From Aphrocallistes beatrix (Eukaryota > Porifera > Hexactinellida > Sceptrulophora > Aphrocallistidae), in assembly GCA_963281255.1 (NCBI GenBank), contig OY725492.1, positions 3,897,104 to 3,961,103 on the forward strand: a DNA stretch of 64,000 nucleotides, given 5' to 3'. The position numbers and the translations under genes were made by a program. Below, piece by piece: positions 45,647-56,429 of this stretch; position 1 is the first letter of the stretch, and the number at the start of each line of letters is the position of its first letter. Below the pieces are notes generated by a model, which did no database searches, was not told where the DNA came from, and was given only the letters and a program-made list of their open reading frames with translations.

Positions 45647-47290
45647 ATGGCTGATCGAGGTCGTGGTGCTAGCAGACCGTATAGAAATAGAGGTGGCGGT
45701 AATTATGGCGAAGGCAGAAGTTACAAGTATTCAGATGATTATGACTATGATTATTATGGTTATAAAGATGAATATTATGGCAGAAGAGATTATTATGATT
45801 CGAAAAATCCCAATCCACGAGGAAGGGGAATAGGGAAGAGAGGGAAGCAGAAAGGTAGAGGTAAGGACAGACCTAATTCCAGTCAATCAAATAGAGGGAG
45901 GGAACAGGAAGCAAATGATTCAGACGCTTCAACACAGAGTGAACCTGCAATCGATAAGCGTGCAGACTTTTATTCAAAGGAAAAATCCTCTAAACCTTCA
46001 GAAAAAAAAGTTATAACTTCTACTGATTCTAATCCTAAACAATCTCAGAGAGACAAAAATAATCCAGGAAAGCCTGACCTGCCTAAAGAAAAGCAGTTGG
46101 ATAAGTCTAAGTCACCGAGTGTCAAAGATCAAGATAAACCAAAAACTTCATCCCAGAAACTTACCACTAACGATAAGGATAGTAAAAACCCTATAGTAAA
46201 ACCCCCCCCTAATAGAGACCGAGATAACGAAAAAATATCTCCTAATAAACCTGATACAGAGAATAACCCTCCAAGGAAAAGAGAGCCTACTCCTGATGAT
46301 GTCACTTCTGCTGAATCAACTGAAGGAATACGAGTACCTGAATCTATAACCCTTGGCAACAACAATAAAATTCCATTACCTCCTTCTCTGTCCACAAAGC
46401 CTGCTGGTAGTGAATTTCTAACTAATATTACTCTCCAAGGAGACTGCACTACAAGTGATGATGTAGCACAGCGGAATAGTGTGTCGAGGCAGATTGCAAA
46501 CCCAGGAAAGGAGTTCGTGGATTCAAAGGAACTGGATTTCCATAGGAAGATGATTGAAGATCAGAATCTTAGGATTGCCAAACTAGAAGCTGAATTTTTA
46601 ATGAAAGAAAACGAAATGTCAGCTGTTATAACTTTATCTAAATGTCGAGATGAACAGTTTGAAATTCTCAAACAAGAATTGACAACTTTGAGAGAAAACA
46701 ATCTCAACTTGGAATTCAGGTTAGGAGAGAATCTGCATCAAAAGCAAATTCTGAAAGAAGAAATTGTTGAAAAAGAAAATTATTATTCACATTTAAAATT
46801 GGAATTGATTAATAAAAATAGCAAACTATCCCAGGAACTCTCTACCGTGCAAAATGAGCACAGATTATCCGTTCAAACAGTTGAGTTTTTGAACGAATCT
46901 CTCCAGCACAAGGAAGCGCTGGTACATCAACTACAGAGCGACCTGATCACTTCTCAGAATTCGTGTAAAGATAAACTAGCTCTTACAATGTCAGTGGAGG
47001 AGATGATTGAGTATATAAACGCTACTAGCTCAGAGAGAGAAGAGATGGCTGAGGAAAATAAAGTTTTGACAGAAGCGAATGCAGACTTAGAAGAGAAACA
47101 TAAAAATCTGCAAGAACAGCTCAATGAAGTGATTGAGTTTCAAGACCACAGTTCAGCTCATTCTCTATTCGCCACCAACGCCCTAGACGTGAACCTGAGT
47201 GGTATCCAGGAGGGCAAGGCTCTGGACAACATCATCACTCTACAGAACAGAATATGGTGTATGCAGCAAGAGAACAAGGCAAAGGACTAA
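45647..47290 (+). CDS. Coiled-coil cluster gene D (547 residues)
   Basis: An intact ORF whose first 145 codons and upstream 190 bases are nearly identical to gene A, including the acceptor-like site at 45456. After a disordered linker it switches to coiled coil related to the N-terminal half of gene C (KLALTMSVEEMIEYINATSS against TALTMSLEEMIEHINATSL). It ends with a short tail, EFQDHSSAHS, shared only with gene E. It lacks the conserved SLCGY block and the GC-rich C-terminal block. It therefore looks like a join of an A-type head with a C/E-type body. The reading frame is undamaged, so it may be functional. Confidence 0.8.
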   Translation: MADRGRGASRPYRNRGGGNYGEGRSYKYSDDYDYDYYGYKDEYYGRRDYYDSKNPNPRGRGIGKRGKQKGRGKDRPNSSQSNRGREQEANDSDASTQSEPAIDKRADFYSKEKSSKPSEKKVITSTDSNPKQSQRDKNNPGKPDLPKEKQLDKSKSPSVKDQDKPKTSSQKLTTNDKDSKNPIVKPPPNRDRDNEKISPNKPDTENNPPRKREPTPDDVTSAESTEGIRVPESITLGNNNKIPLPPSLSTKPAGSEFLTNITLQGDCTTSDDVAQRNSVSRQIANPGKEFVDSKELDFHRKMIEDQNLRIAKLEAEFLMKENEMSAVITLSKCRDEQFEILKQELTTLRENNLNLEFRLGENLHQKQILKEEIVEKENYYSHLKLELINKNSKLSQELSTVQNEHRLSVQTVEFLNESLQHKEALVHQLQSDLITSQNSCKDKLALTMSVEEMIEYINATSSEREEMAEENKVLTEANADLEEKHKNLQEQLNEVIEFQDHSSAHSLFATNALDVNLSGIQEGKALDNIITLQNRIWCMQQENKAKD

Positions 47291-47828
47291 TAAACCCTCC
47301 AACCAATTGGGTATACCCTACTTCCCCCCTGAACCTATTCTTCATAAGACTCTACTTCATATATTTTTAGTTATTTTATATTAATTAATTCAAACGCTAT
47401 CTTCGATATTTCAGGGTTTTAATAAAATGTTTAGGAATTTGAAAAAAGTTTATTGTTTGATTTTTATTGATAACATCGGGATCGGAAATGCCATACACAC
47501 AGCATGCATTTGGAAAGTATAATACCTATGCTAATTACAAAGCATAACATTAACTATAATAAAGTAGATACATAATGTGACACTCGAGACATAAGAAGGT
47601 GCCGTTATAATTATAATTTAGTCAGATACGAAGAATAAAATTTATTTATGACAGAGACAAACGAGCTCAAATGTTCTCACGAAATAAAAAATGACAAGTA
47701 TGCCATACGCGACACGAACTGATAGAAACTTGCAGAAAATTGTTGTAAAGAAGCAGACGCACTCCTACATTTCTAGAGCACTTAATGCTCTGGCCATATC
47801 CTGACATCACTTTCCTATTGTTTTCATT
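47291..47828. other. Intergenic region
   Basis: AT-rich spacer after gene D; no coding frame or repeat recognised before the satellite that follows. Confidence 0.4.
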
Positions 47829-47908
47829 GTGTTACAACACGTGTTATAACATGTGTTACAACACGTGTTATAACATGTGTTATAACACGTGTTACAACAC
47901 GTGTTATC
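47829..47908. repeat. Palindromic decamer satellite (GTTATAACAC type)
   Basis: Eight or so decamers of GTTATAACAC/GTTACAACAC/GTTATAACAT, each palindromic or nearly so. The array directly abuts a Helitron-like 5' end at 47907. A related array lies at 53439-53580. Confidence 0.9.
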
Positions 47909-48104
47909 TTAGTATATATTAAAACTCTATTATTTTTGTTTGTTTGTTTTTTGTCCGAATTGATTGAAGAATTGGCAAGTTGTAGAGATACGAAAATTGG
48001 CATGTAGGTGTCAAATGATGAATCTAGGATTAAGTTCGAAGATCTAAGCAAAATTTTCACACCTCGCCGAGATAGGTGACAAAATGTGCTGACCAATCAA
48101 ATTC
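47907..48104 (+). mobile_element. Helitron-like 5' region, family shared with 17.0-17.2 kb
   Basis: Begins A|TCTTAG followed by TATATTAAAACTCTA and continues with about 190 bases closely matching the reverse complement of 17010-17205. This includes a T/G-rich stretch, then GTCCGAATTGATTGAAGAA. The 3' end cannot be placed because other repeats follow. Confidence 0.55.
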
Positions 48105-48268
48105 GACCTAAGAGCATGCTCTCGCTCTGGACCTAGGAGCATGCTCTTGACCTAAGAGCATGCTCTCGACCTAAGAGCATGCTCTTGACCTAAGAGCATG
48201 CTCTCACTCTGGACCTAGGAGCATGCTCTCAACCTAAGAGCATGCTCTTGACCTAAGAGCATGCTCAA
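48105..48268. repeat. Minisatellite with AGAGCATGCTCT palindrome
   Basis: Eight units of about 18-25 bases of the form GACCTAAGAGCATGCTCTY. Each is centred on the palindrome GAGCATGCTC. It follows directly on the Helitron-like segment. Confidence 0.92.
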
Positions 48269-48587
48269 TCAATTCGTTACAGATATATGTATATATATAT
48301 AAGAAGTAATTTGATCGTGATAGTAGTAATTGGTTGTAAAGCACATACATTAGAGGCTTTCTGAACTATATGTTCGTCCTCAGTACAGAAAAAATGGGTA
48401 GTATATGTATATAAATATATATACATTAATCGAGTTTTAATAGTAAGGCTGTTATAACACGTGTAATAACTTGGTACTAAATTTTCTCTTCTACATTTCC
48501 TATTGCAATTAATCATAAACATGCTGAATTCAAACAAAATTAAATCGATAATCCTTACTATTAAAACTCGATTAATGTTTGTATATA

Positions 48588-48775
48588 CAGTCGACTCCGC
48601 TTAATAGAGCCACATCGGTCAGAGGACATTTTGCCCCGATTAAGCGGAGGACCCTATTAACCGAAAATATTTTGTATTAGCTTATATGTGTGAGAGCTAT
48701 TCCGGTCCTGCCAAAAGTGGCCCGATTAAGCGGCTGACCCGATTAAACAGTGGCCCTATTAAGCGGAGTCGACTG
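48588..48775. mobile_element. pogo/Tc1-like MITE, copy 2
   Basis: 188 bases with perfect inverted ends CAGTCGACTCCGCTTAATAG and complement, flanked by TA on each side (48586-48587 and 48776-48777). It is nearly identical to copy 1 at 15522-15710. It is inserted just inside a fragment of Helitron-like 5' end that starts at 48552. Confidence 0.88.
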
Positions 48776-48815
48776 TATATATATATATCCTTACTATTAA
48801 AACTCGATTGTTATT

Positions 48816-48846
<31 letters not shown>

Positions 48847-49406
48847 GTAACGAATTGATTGAAGAAACTGCCGGGCTCAGAAAGCTGATTTTTGGCATGT
48901 GGGAATCTTTTGGCTATGGCTCCAGTAAGTTCTGAGTTCAGAGCAAAATGTCGACTCATCATGGAATTATGACGTCATTGTCACATTTTTAAAAGTTAAG
49001 CAACACAGTTATTCGGGCATAACTCAGCCATTATAGGAGATAGAAGGCTGAAATTTTAATAAAATGTGTATATTAATATAACTCACATATGATGCAGCTA
49101 TCATCAAAAAATGATGACTCATCACTGTTATGACGTCATCATTACGCATCAAAAATTTATAATTGACAAATTTAGTGATTTCTCGAGTGATATCGATTTT
49201 AAAACTAAGATGGACCGTGACCTTCGTTATATAAGGCCATACTACTATGCACTAATTGACTCAACCATGGATTACTTAAAGTCTAATATTTTAATAACCC
49301 ATTATTGTAAAATACAACTTGAATATTATAGTAGTCGTAGTATGATTGATTTAAAGAAATTATATTATGTCTTTTTACTCCATCTTCATTCAACATGCGT
49401 ATAAAC

Positions 49407-49942
49407 CAAGGTTGAAACCGCTTCAACCAAATACCAATTTAACCGAATAATGGGTAGACCAAATAATTTGGTTAACCGAATAATGGTCAAACCGAATAAT
49501 TTGGTCAACCGAATATTTGGTCAACCAAATAATTTGGTTAACCGAATAATTCGGTCAACCGGATATTTGGTCAACCGAATAATTTGGTCAACCGAATAAT
49601 TTGGTCAACCAAATAATACTTGATTATATTTTTGCATAAATGTTTATATAAATATTTATACAAAAGTATTTTCAAGTATAAGTAAGCCTATTATATTTAT
49701 TTGTGTTCGGACCACTTCATGTTAGAACATGTGATTATTGTGTTGGGAAAGCATGCAAATTATTTGTTTGGCTAAATATTCAGTTAACCAAATTATTCGG
49801 TTGACCAAATTATTTGGTTGACCAAATTATTTGGTTCTCAACCGAATACCAAATAATGATATTTGGTTACAAACCAAATATCAATTATTTGCAAATAATA
49901 TTTGGTTAAACCGAATGATCAACTATTCGGTTTCAACCCTGG
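49407..49942. mobile_element. hAT-like MITE inside the P-element
   Basis: The ends are inverted: CAAGGTTGAAACCG at the left and the complement of CAGGGTTGAAACCG at the right, a hAT-like start. TATAAAC flanks both sides (49400-49406 and 49944-49950), compatible with an 8-base duplication carrying one mismatch. The interior is a minisatellite of TTTGGTCAACCGAATAA-type units at the left and their inverse at the right (about 49420-49620 and 49770-49930), with AT-rich sequence between. No coding capacity. Confidence 0.7.
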
Positions 49943-50290
49943 CTATAAACATAGTATGTATTATGGGATACAGGCAATTCGTAACGTACATACTACGTAC
50001 CAAGTACTATTCACCGATATAAAACTTATACTTGAGATTTGTGTGGTTTGCGGTTAATAATAAAGTTAAGAATTTAATGATCTCAATGATTGATCTGCTT
50101 AGATACGAAATGTAGATTTGGAATTGTCAATACAAGTAAATTAAATTGTAATGTCACGAATTGTATGTCATGAATTGTCTGTTCCCGAATTATGTATATT
50201 AGTATAGTTATTTGAAAACTTCGTCTTGTTTTGTATTAATATCTCTTATTATTAACGCGTCATACACAATTAGCTACAAGCAGTATTAGG

Positions 50291-53120
50291 ATGCCTAATA
50301 TATGTTCTGCACCTGGCTGTAGAAGCAATTTTGATGGCGAACCTTACACACCAGTGTTCAGGCTACCAGTGGACAAGGATATCGCACAGGAATGGTTACG
50401 ATCACTGCATAGGGAAGGTGTAGATGATCTAAAGAACATTTTTGTATGTGCTAAACACTTCCGTTCTGAGGATGTTATTACAGAAGTAGATATACCACAG
50501 CCAGATGGATCAATGACTAAAATCAAGCGTCGTCTAATACTCCGTGAAAACGCCTGTCCATGCTTCTTGCCTAACTGTCCCAGTTACCTCAGTTCGCAGC
50601 AGGTGTCAACTAAACCCAAACGTTTAGATCTAGGTGAAAAAGACTTTAGCCATTTCTCTACTGCTTTGCATCAAAGCCAGAAAGAATTTGACCTGGAACA
50701 AGCAATGTTTGGCGTAAATCTATTTCGGATGTTAGAACAAAGTTAATACACTACGAGCTACCTTTTGATTGGTTAGTTTGGTCTCCAAATCCAACTACAA
50801 TCAATTTTATCCTACCATCAACTTCTGGAAACACTATTTCTATAAATAGTTATATCAGCGTTGATGAATCTCTAGCCACCCTAGGTTTTTATCAAGGTTC
50901 ACAGATACCACTATCTATAAGCAAAATCAACGATATCAGACAACTTTCTACTCTCATAACTGAAGTTTCAGAATATAAATGCTCTGCCTTTGAAAATGAC
51001 ATTTTACGAGCTGTCAAATGCCTAAATACGGTAGCATCCAGTTTAAAAGAGATCAAAGAAATTCCTGAAAAATATATGCATTTTCTACCTAGTATGCAAT
51101 TCATAGTTTCTCAACTTGAGAATTTGCTCGTACCTAAAACACGAAGAACTTATGACCTTACAACTATGGGTCTCGCTCTCAAATGTCAAATTATATCTCA
51201 GGCTAGTTATAATTTTCTTCAATCTCAAGAAGGTCTCATTCTTCCTCACCACACAACACTCCGTCGCCTCTATACTAGTATTGGACTTGACAATGATTTC
51301 ATATCCTACTTAAGGGCCTCTACACAAGATTTTAATAGCCAAGAGCGAAACGTTACTCTACACATGGACGAGATTCACGTTAAATCCAATTTTTCTTACA
51401 CTGGTGGCAGGATTATTGGTTCTTCGATCACTCCCAACACTCCTGCAACTACGGTATTAGCATTTATGGTTTCTAGCCTCTGTAGGAAATGGTCTACGAT
51501 TGTTCACTTATTACCATGTTCAAAGACATCTGCATCTCAACTATTTCCTATTACTAAGCAAATTATAACAGATATTGAAAATTGTGACCTCATCGTTCGA
51601 GTATTATGTACAGATAATTATTCTCTGAATGTCAACCTCTTCAAACTATTTTCTCCCTCAGGCGTATTAGAACCTAGTGTTCCGCATCCATCTGATCCAA
51701 CCAGAACACTTAATCTCATGTTTGATTTTGTGCATATAATCAAAACCATCCGCAACAATTGGATAAATCAGAAAGATCCTAACCACACATTTACCTTTCC
51801 AAGTTCGATGACTTTACTCTTTCAAACAGTGCATCTTTCGAGGATATACGAGTTCTATATAAAGAAGAACAGCGCTCTGTTGCCAAGACTGCCTATCGCT
51901 TAACAGTCAAATCATGTTGGCCCTCTAATCTTGAGCGACATAATGTAGGGTTGGCATTAAGAATATTTAATGACTCTACTTCTGCAGCGCTTCAACTCAA
52001 GAGATCTAAAAAAGAGCTTTCTGTACAGACATCAGAATTTATTTCTCTGATTACAAGAATATGGAAAATTTTCATTGTCGGTACGCCAAACAAAGGTGTT
52101 CGACTCAATGATACAGACTCTCAACCTCTAAGAAACAACGACACAAGATTTATTTTTCTCTCAAGAGTTGTAGAATGGCTCGATTTTAAACTTACTAGTC
52201 AAACATTCACTAGTTTCGACACTCCTGTATATGTCTTCAAAATACAGTGAATATTCTTACTGGACCTTGCCAATTTTCTTTTGTCTTGAGTTCTTTCCTA
52301 CAGAATGATCCACTTGAGCACCATTTCGGTTTATACCGAATGATGTCAGGAGCTCAATACAATATTACTCTATGCCAAATTTTTGAAACCGAAAGAAGAA
52401 TAAAGTTATCGGGCATACTTAATTATTTTCTCGTCTTACTAACCGTCCGGATTCGTTAAGAGAGTTCTTTGAATCTTTTTCTAATACGTCGTACGAAGAC
52501 GATTCTTCAGTAATTGATCTAACACCATATATAGTCACCTACTCGAGATTGATTTTAGCACTGCACCAGATCTAGCTCTCTTACAAACTCTCGCATTTAT
52601 TGCAGGATATACCGTACACTCTATATATAAAAACAAAGTCTTTCGTAAACTCCGTCCAAGCAACGATAAGTCTATGTGTTCCAATTGTTTGGCTCTTCTA
52701 ACAGAAGACAAAAGCTTGGAATTTGAAGAATCAGACTCAGTTTACGCGTTAATCCAACTACAAGATCGGGGAGGGCTTAAATGGCCATCAGTACCAGTAC
52801 TTGAGGCAGTAAGCACGATGTGGAGTTTATTTATACACATTGAAAATGATCCGAGTTTGTTTAATATATTTTTAAGTAGACCATCTCGCAGAATCCTTGT
52901 GACACTTACGTCACTAAAGGTTGAAAATGATGACGTCGAGTTTTGGAGGAGCACATGCTCCAATTGTGATACAGTTGGTTGGGAATATCTCAACACTATT
53001 CTCCGAATAACTGCCAACTGCATTTTATCAAATGCTGTTAAGAATTTGAACTCCCTAAAGTTGGCATTAACACCCCGCGATGATAATCGAAAAATTAAAA
53101 AGTTCAAGTCCTCAACTTAA
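50291..53120 (+). pseudogene. THAP9/P-element-like transposase, broken
   Basis: The first ORF (50291-50746) encodes a THAP zinc finger (MPNICSAPGC with Cys5/Cys10, then CAKHF, closing at ACPCFLP), the DNA-binding module of P-type transposases. An overlapping frame from about 50715 to 51903 carries the RNase H-like core with LHMDEIHV, VLCTDNYSLNV and FDFVHIIKTIRNN. Later pieces at 51951-52250, 52247-52459 and 52674-53120 contain the C-terminal catalytic region (DPLEHHFGLYRMMSG) and a tail. About four to six frame changes separate these pieces, with few stops otherwise. P-elements have introns, so the first change could be a splice. The whole resembles animal THAP9. Confidence 0.85.
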
Positions 53121-53438
53121 ATTGTATACTTTTGTTTTATTATTTATGCTTATTTACGCATTTTCGTTTATGTATGCATCAAAAATGAATTGATGATGAT
53201 GTTGTTTCAATGTCTAAAAATAGTTGAGAAAGTAATAGAAATACATAGTTCAGACTTTAAGTAATCCATGGTTCGGAATAGTAGTATGGCCTTATATAAC
53301 GAAGGTCACGGATGGACATATTTAGAGATGATATCTCCCTTATAATTAACCAATGTCACCCCCAGGCGACCGAAGGGAGCCTCCGGCGGACACGAAGTGT
53401 CCGCCAGCCGCGCATCGCAAGTAAGCGAAGCGCGCTTG

Positions 53439-53580
53439 TAACATATGTTACAACACGTGTTATAACATATGTTATAATGTTTTCGAAAAATCTGTCCGGC
53501 CGGACAATTTTTACGCCCGGACAGATTTTTCGAAAACAATAACACATGTTATAACATATGTTATAACACGTGTTATAACA
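53439..53580. repeat. Decamer satellite enclosing a perfect 22-base inverted repeat
   Basis: GTTATAACAC-type palindromic decamers on both sides surround 53478-53499 and 53517-53538. These are perfect inverted copies of TGTTTTCGAAAAATCTGTCCGG separated by 17 bases. The left arm continues into its own short palindrome, CCGGCCGG. It abuts the 3' end of the Helitron-like element. Confidence 0.9.
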
Positions 53581-53701
53581 AACATATACTAGCATTTGAT
53601 TGTTGTCACGGGGTTTTATGGCTGTAGATTTCGAATATCATATTTTCGAATCTATTTAACAAATTATTTCTTCAATTAAGCGTTTCTGATGTATCCCGAT
53701 A

Positions 53702-54015
53702 CAGTACACCCTCGCTAATCCGAAAAGCTCTGTTCCAATGTTCGAAAAAATCGTTCCGATTAGTGAAATAACACTAATTCAATAGGGCATTAATTATAAT
53801 AAATTTGCATTGTTAGAATATTAAGTATATTATTTCGCTGTGATTGCTTATTTAACGAGGTTTCTCATTCTTAATGATAAATTTAAGTTTATAAACGTTT
53901 ATTCAAAGCATAGAGGGGAATCATATTATATTTTGGGTTTTCGGATTTTAAGAATTAAGTGTTCGGATTAGCGAGGGTTCGAATTGGCGAGGTTCGGACT
54001 AGCGAGGGTGTACTC
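53702..54015. mobile_element. pogo/Tigger-like MITE
   Basis: 314 bases between TA dinucleotides (53700-53701 and 54016-54017), with inverted ends CAGTACACCCTCGCTAATCCGAA and the complement of GAGTACACCCTCGCTAGTCCGAA. AT-rich interior without coding capacity. The end sequence resembles pogo/Tigger termini. Confidence 0.82.
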
Positions 54016-54331
54016 TATTCACATTTCACGTTCCTTCGAGTTATTGGAGCTGCATTCTCTGTTTATCGACTGACAGGTTTTGGATTTGTATAGATTGTAC
54101 CCTATTAGTATGCTATTCAAACGAACAAACATGGCTAATCACATTCATGTATTCAAACATTCCCTATGGTAACATGCCACATCATAAAGCATACATGAAC
54201 CCAAAATTATATCTAAATTGATTTACGAAGCTAGCGTAAATACAAAAATTTCGAATTTCTCTTCTCTCTAATCAGTTCTAAGAAGAGTGACCTAACTACT
54301 GACCACAGATAATCACTGATATAGTTAGTCT

Positions 54332-56414
54332 ATGGCTGATAACAGTGAGGACGAGATAGATGCATCAACAGAGAATTCAGCGACTGGAGGTGGTCACCCC
54401 AGTCTACTAGTGATGCCACACCTTGAGATGGTTAGACAAGACTCTAATCCCATTCCTCCTTCCCCCACCACTGGGCAACCGCCACTCCAATATGGAGCTA
54501 CGCATCCTGGTGTGAGTTTTCGCACTATAAGTGTTGGTGATGAATTAGATCAAACCTGTCCTGAATGCCAACCCACTGATGCCCCTGTTGACGAGACCAA
54601 ATTAAAGTGTTATTTTGAGAATCTCAATAGGAACAGGGAGTTGATTGAGGAGAGCATACATCAGTATCATTTGACTATAAGGATGCGTCAAACCAAGATA
54701 AACTCATTGGAAGCTGAACTTGAACAGAAAGAACTTGACTATGCTGATAGAGAGCATAGATTTATTGAAGATATCGATACACTGTCCCAACAACTCAATA
54801 ATGAGCAAACTGAACATAGATCTGCAGTGGAGACAGTAAATAAATTGATGGAGTCTCTGGATAAAGAAAAAAGGCTCGTTGATCGACTTATATACGACCA
54901 GGTCACTTTGCAAAATGAATTTGATACATTATGCAGCGATAAAACTGCTCTCACGATGTCATTGGAAGATAAGATTGAGCATATTAATGCTACTAGTTTA
55001 GAAAAGGAAGAATTAGCTGAGGATAATCGCAATTTGACAGACGCGAAAATAAATCTCGAAGAAAAACAGAGTTGTCTGAAGAATCAACTCAACGAACTGG
55101 AAAAGCAAAAGGAGTTAGAAACAAAAGCTCATTCTGAAGAATTAGAACGAATAAACGAAGCGATAAATGCAAAGAGCGAAGCCAACCATTCTCTGAACAC
55201 TGAGCGAGAAGCAGTGAAGCAGAGATGTGCTGAATTGGATCATCAATGTAGAAGCACGTTAGAAGAGTTACATGATTCAAAAACTGAGATTGTGCAATTT
55301 CAAAGTATGGCAGAGCAAATACTGACTGAGAAGAACAGGATTAGGGATCAATTCACGAAGCTTGACATTTTCTGTAAGCAAACAATAGAAAAACTTGGAG
55401 AGAGAGAAAGAGAAATTAATGCTCTGAAAGAATCACATTCCGCTGTTGTTAAGGGATTAAAAGATGCAATGTCTGAAGAAGTAGAGAAGAGTAAGGTAGA
55501 AAAACTGCAAATATTTTCAAAATTGTCACAATCTAAAGCCGTATGTAAGGAGTTAAACAGGCAGCTTATGTGTTTGAGTGCTGAAGTTGTTAAATTAGAA
55601 GAAGACAAAGTAAGAGTCGATCTTGAAAATACTGTGCTAAATGAAAAACTCCAAAAACAACGATCAGACCATCGAGAAAATTGTCGGGCGCTGTTGGGAC
55701 AGAAGAAAGAAATTGATAACTTATCTGATTTGCAAGCTTATCAAGCGACAGTTATAAAATATTTTAACAGAAGAACGCACAGCTTTGAGAGTTAAAATTT
55801 CACGATTCAAATTTGTGAAAGAAGAATTACGGAAGGGAAGACAAGAAACTGCGAACAAATACCCCGAACTGGCAGTATCTCTTAAAAACATAGGCGAAGA
55901 ACTTGAAGAGGAAGAGAATAGGCGTACAACTAGCACTGCAGCGATGGAAGATGAAATATCAGCATTAAACGAACATGTTGAACATTTGAATCTCAAAAAC
56001 GCAAAATCGAAAGAGGAACTTGATGAATGGAAGAAAGAATGCGAAAATTTGGAATTGACTCTCAAGCATTTCGAACAGGTGAACTCACAAAATTCCGAAA
56101 TTCAAAGAAAGAAAGTAGATGAACTAGACCGAGGTAATTTTGTTTTCTCAATGTCAGTGGCGGGTGTTTTAGTATTTTAACATTGTAATTTAGAGAAGGG
56201 AGAATTAGCTGAGGAAAATCGCACCTTGACAGCAGCGATTGCGGACCTAAAACAGGAACGGAAGACTTTGAGAGATCAACTCAATGAGCTGGCTGAGTTT
56301 CAAGATCATAGCTCAGAAACCTCAGTGTATGTCACGAATGCTGCGAACCTGAATGCAAGGTGTGTCTGCAGTCATTGTCTGGTTGGGAAGTCAGATTGTG
56401 ACTTTGCAGAATAG
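54332..56414 (+). pseudogene. Coiled-coil cluster gene E, decayed mosaic
   Basis: An intact frame from 54332 to 55795 matches gene C in the upstream region and first 300 codons. It then continues with a later part of C (EREREINALKESHSAVVKG) after losing about 180 codons in frame. Near 55760 the reading frame shifts, and coiled coil continues in another frame to about 56133. A gene D-like end follows (GELAEENRTLT, EFQDHSSETS) after a stretch that aligns with D's TMSVEEMIEYINATS region but contains a stop and degenerate codons. Another shift lies near the tail. Splicing at 56134-56193 could bypass the stop but would remove aligned coding sequence, so decay is likelier. Still, a truncated 487-residue product from the first frame is possible. 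Confidence 0.7.
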
Positions 56415-56429
56415 AATCAGTCTCTACAA

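Larger units (their letters stand above)
49216..53310 (+). mobile_element. P-element (THAP transposase) DNA transposon, 4.1 kb
   Basis: The ends are perfect 31-base inverted repeats beginning CGTGACCTTCGTTATATAAG. A second inverted segment lies further in (ACCATGGATTACTTAAAGTCT). The target GATGGAC is duplicated exactly at 49209-49215 and 53311-53317; P-elements usually duplicate 8 bases, so 7 is slightly short. Inside are a plus-strand THAP transposase gene with frame breaks and, in the 5' non-coding part, a hAT-like MITE. The perfect ends suggest fairly recent insertion, while the broken transposase means this copy cannot move itself. Confidence 0.88.
48788..53438 (+). mobile_element. Helitron-like element interrupted by a P-element
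   Basis: The two parts, 48788-49215 and 53311-53438, together correspond end to end to the copy at 20449-20991 on the other strand. They share the 5' TCCTTACTATTAAAACTCG, the AT microsatellite, the CATTGTCACATTTTT body, the CCAGGCGACCGAAGGGAGCC hairpin and the terminal CTTG followed by T. The copy was split by the P-type transposon, which duplicated GATGGAC. Comparison with the uninterrupted copy fixes the insertion point to the base. Confidence 0.8.

Noticed and set aside
47820-48270. CRISPR-like array of short repeats
   Set aside because: The units are contiguous tandem palindromes without unique spacers, in a eukaryotic genome.
56134-56193. Intron in gene E
   Set aside because: The segment aligns with coding sequence of gene D, so a decayed exon explains it better, although splicing there is not excluded.
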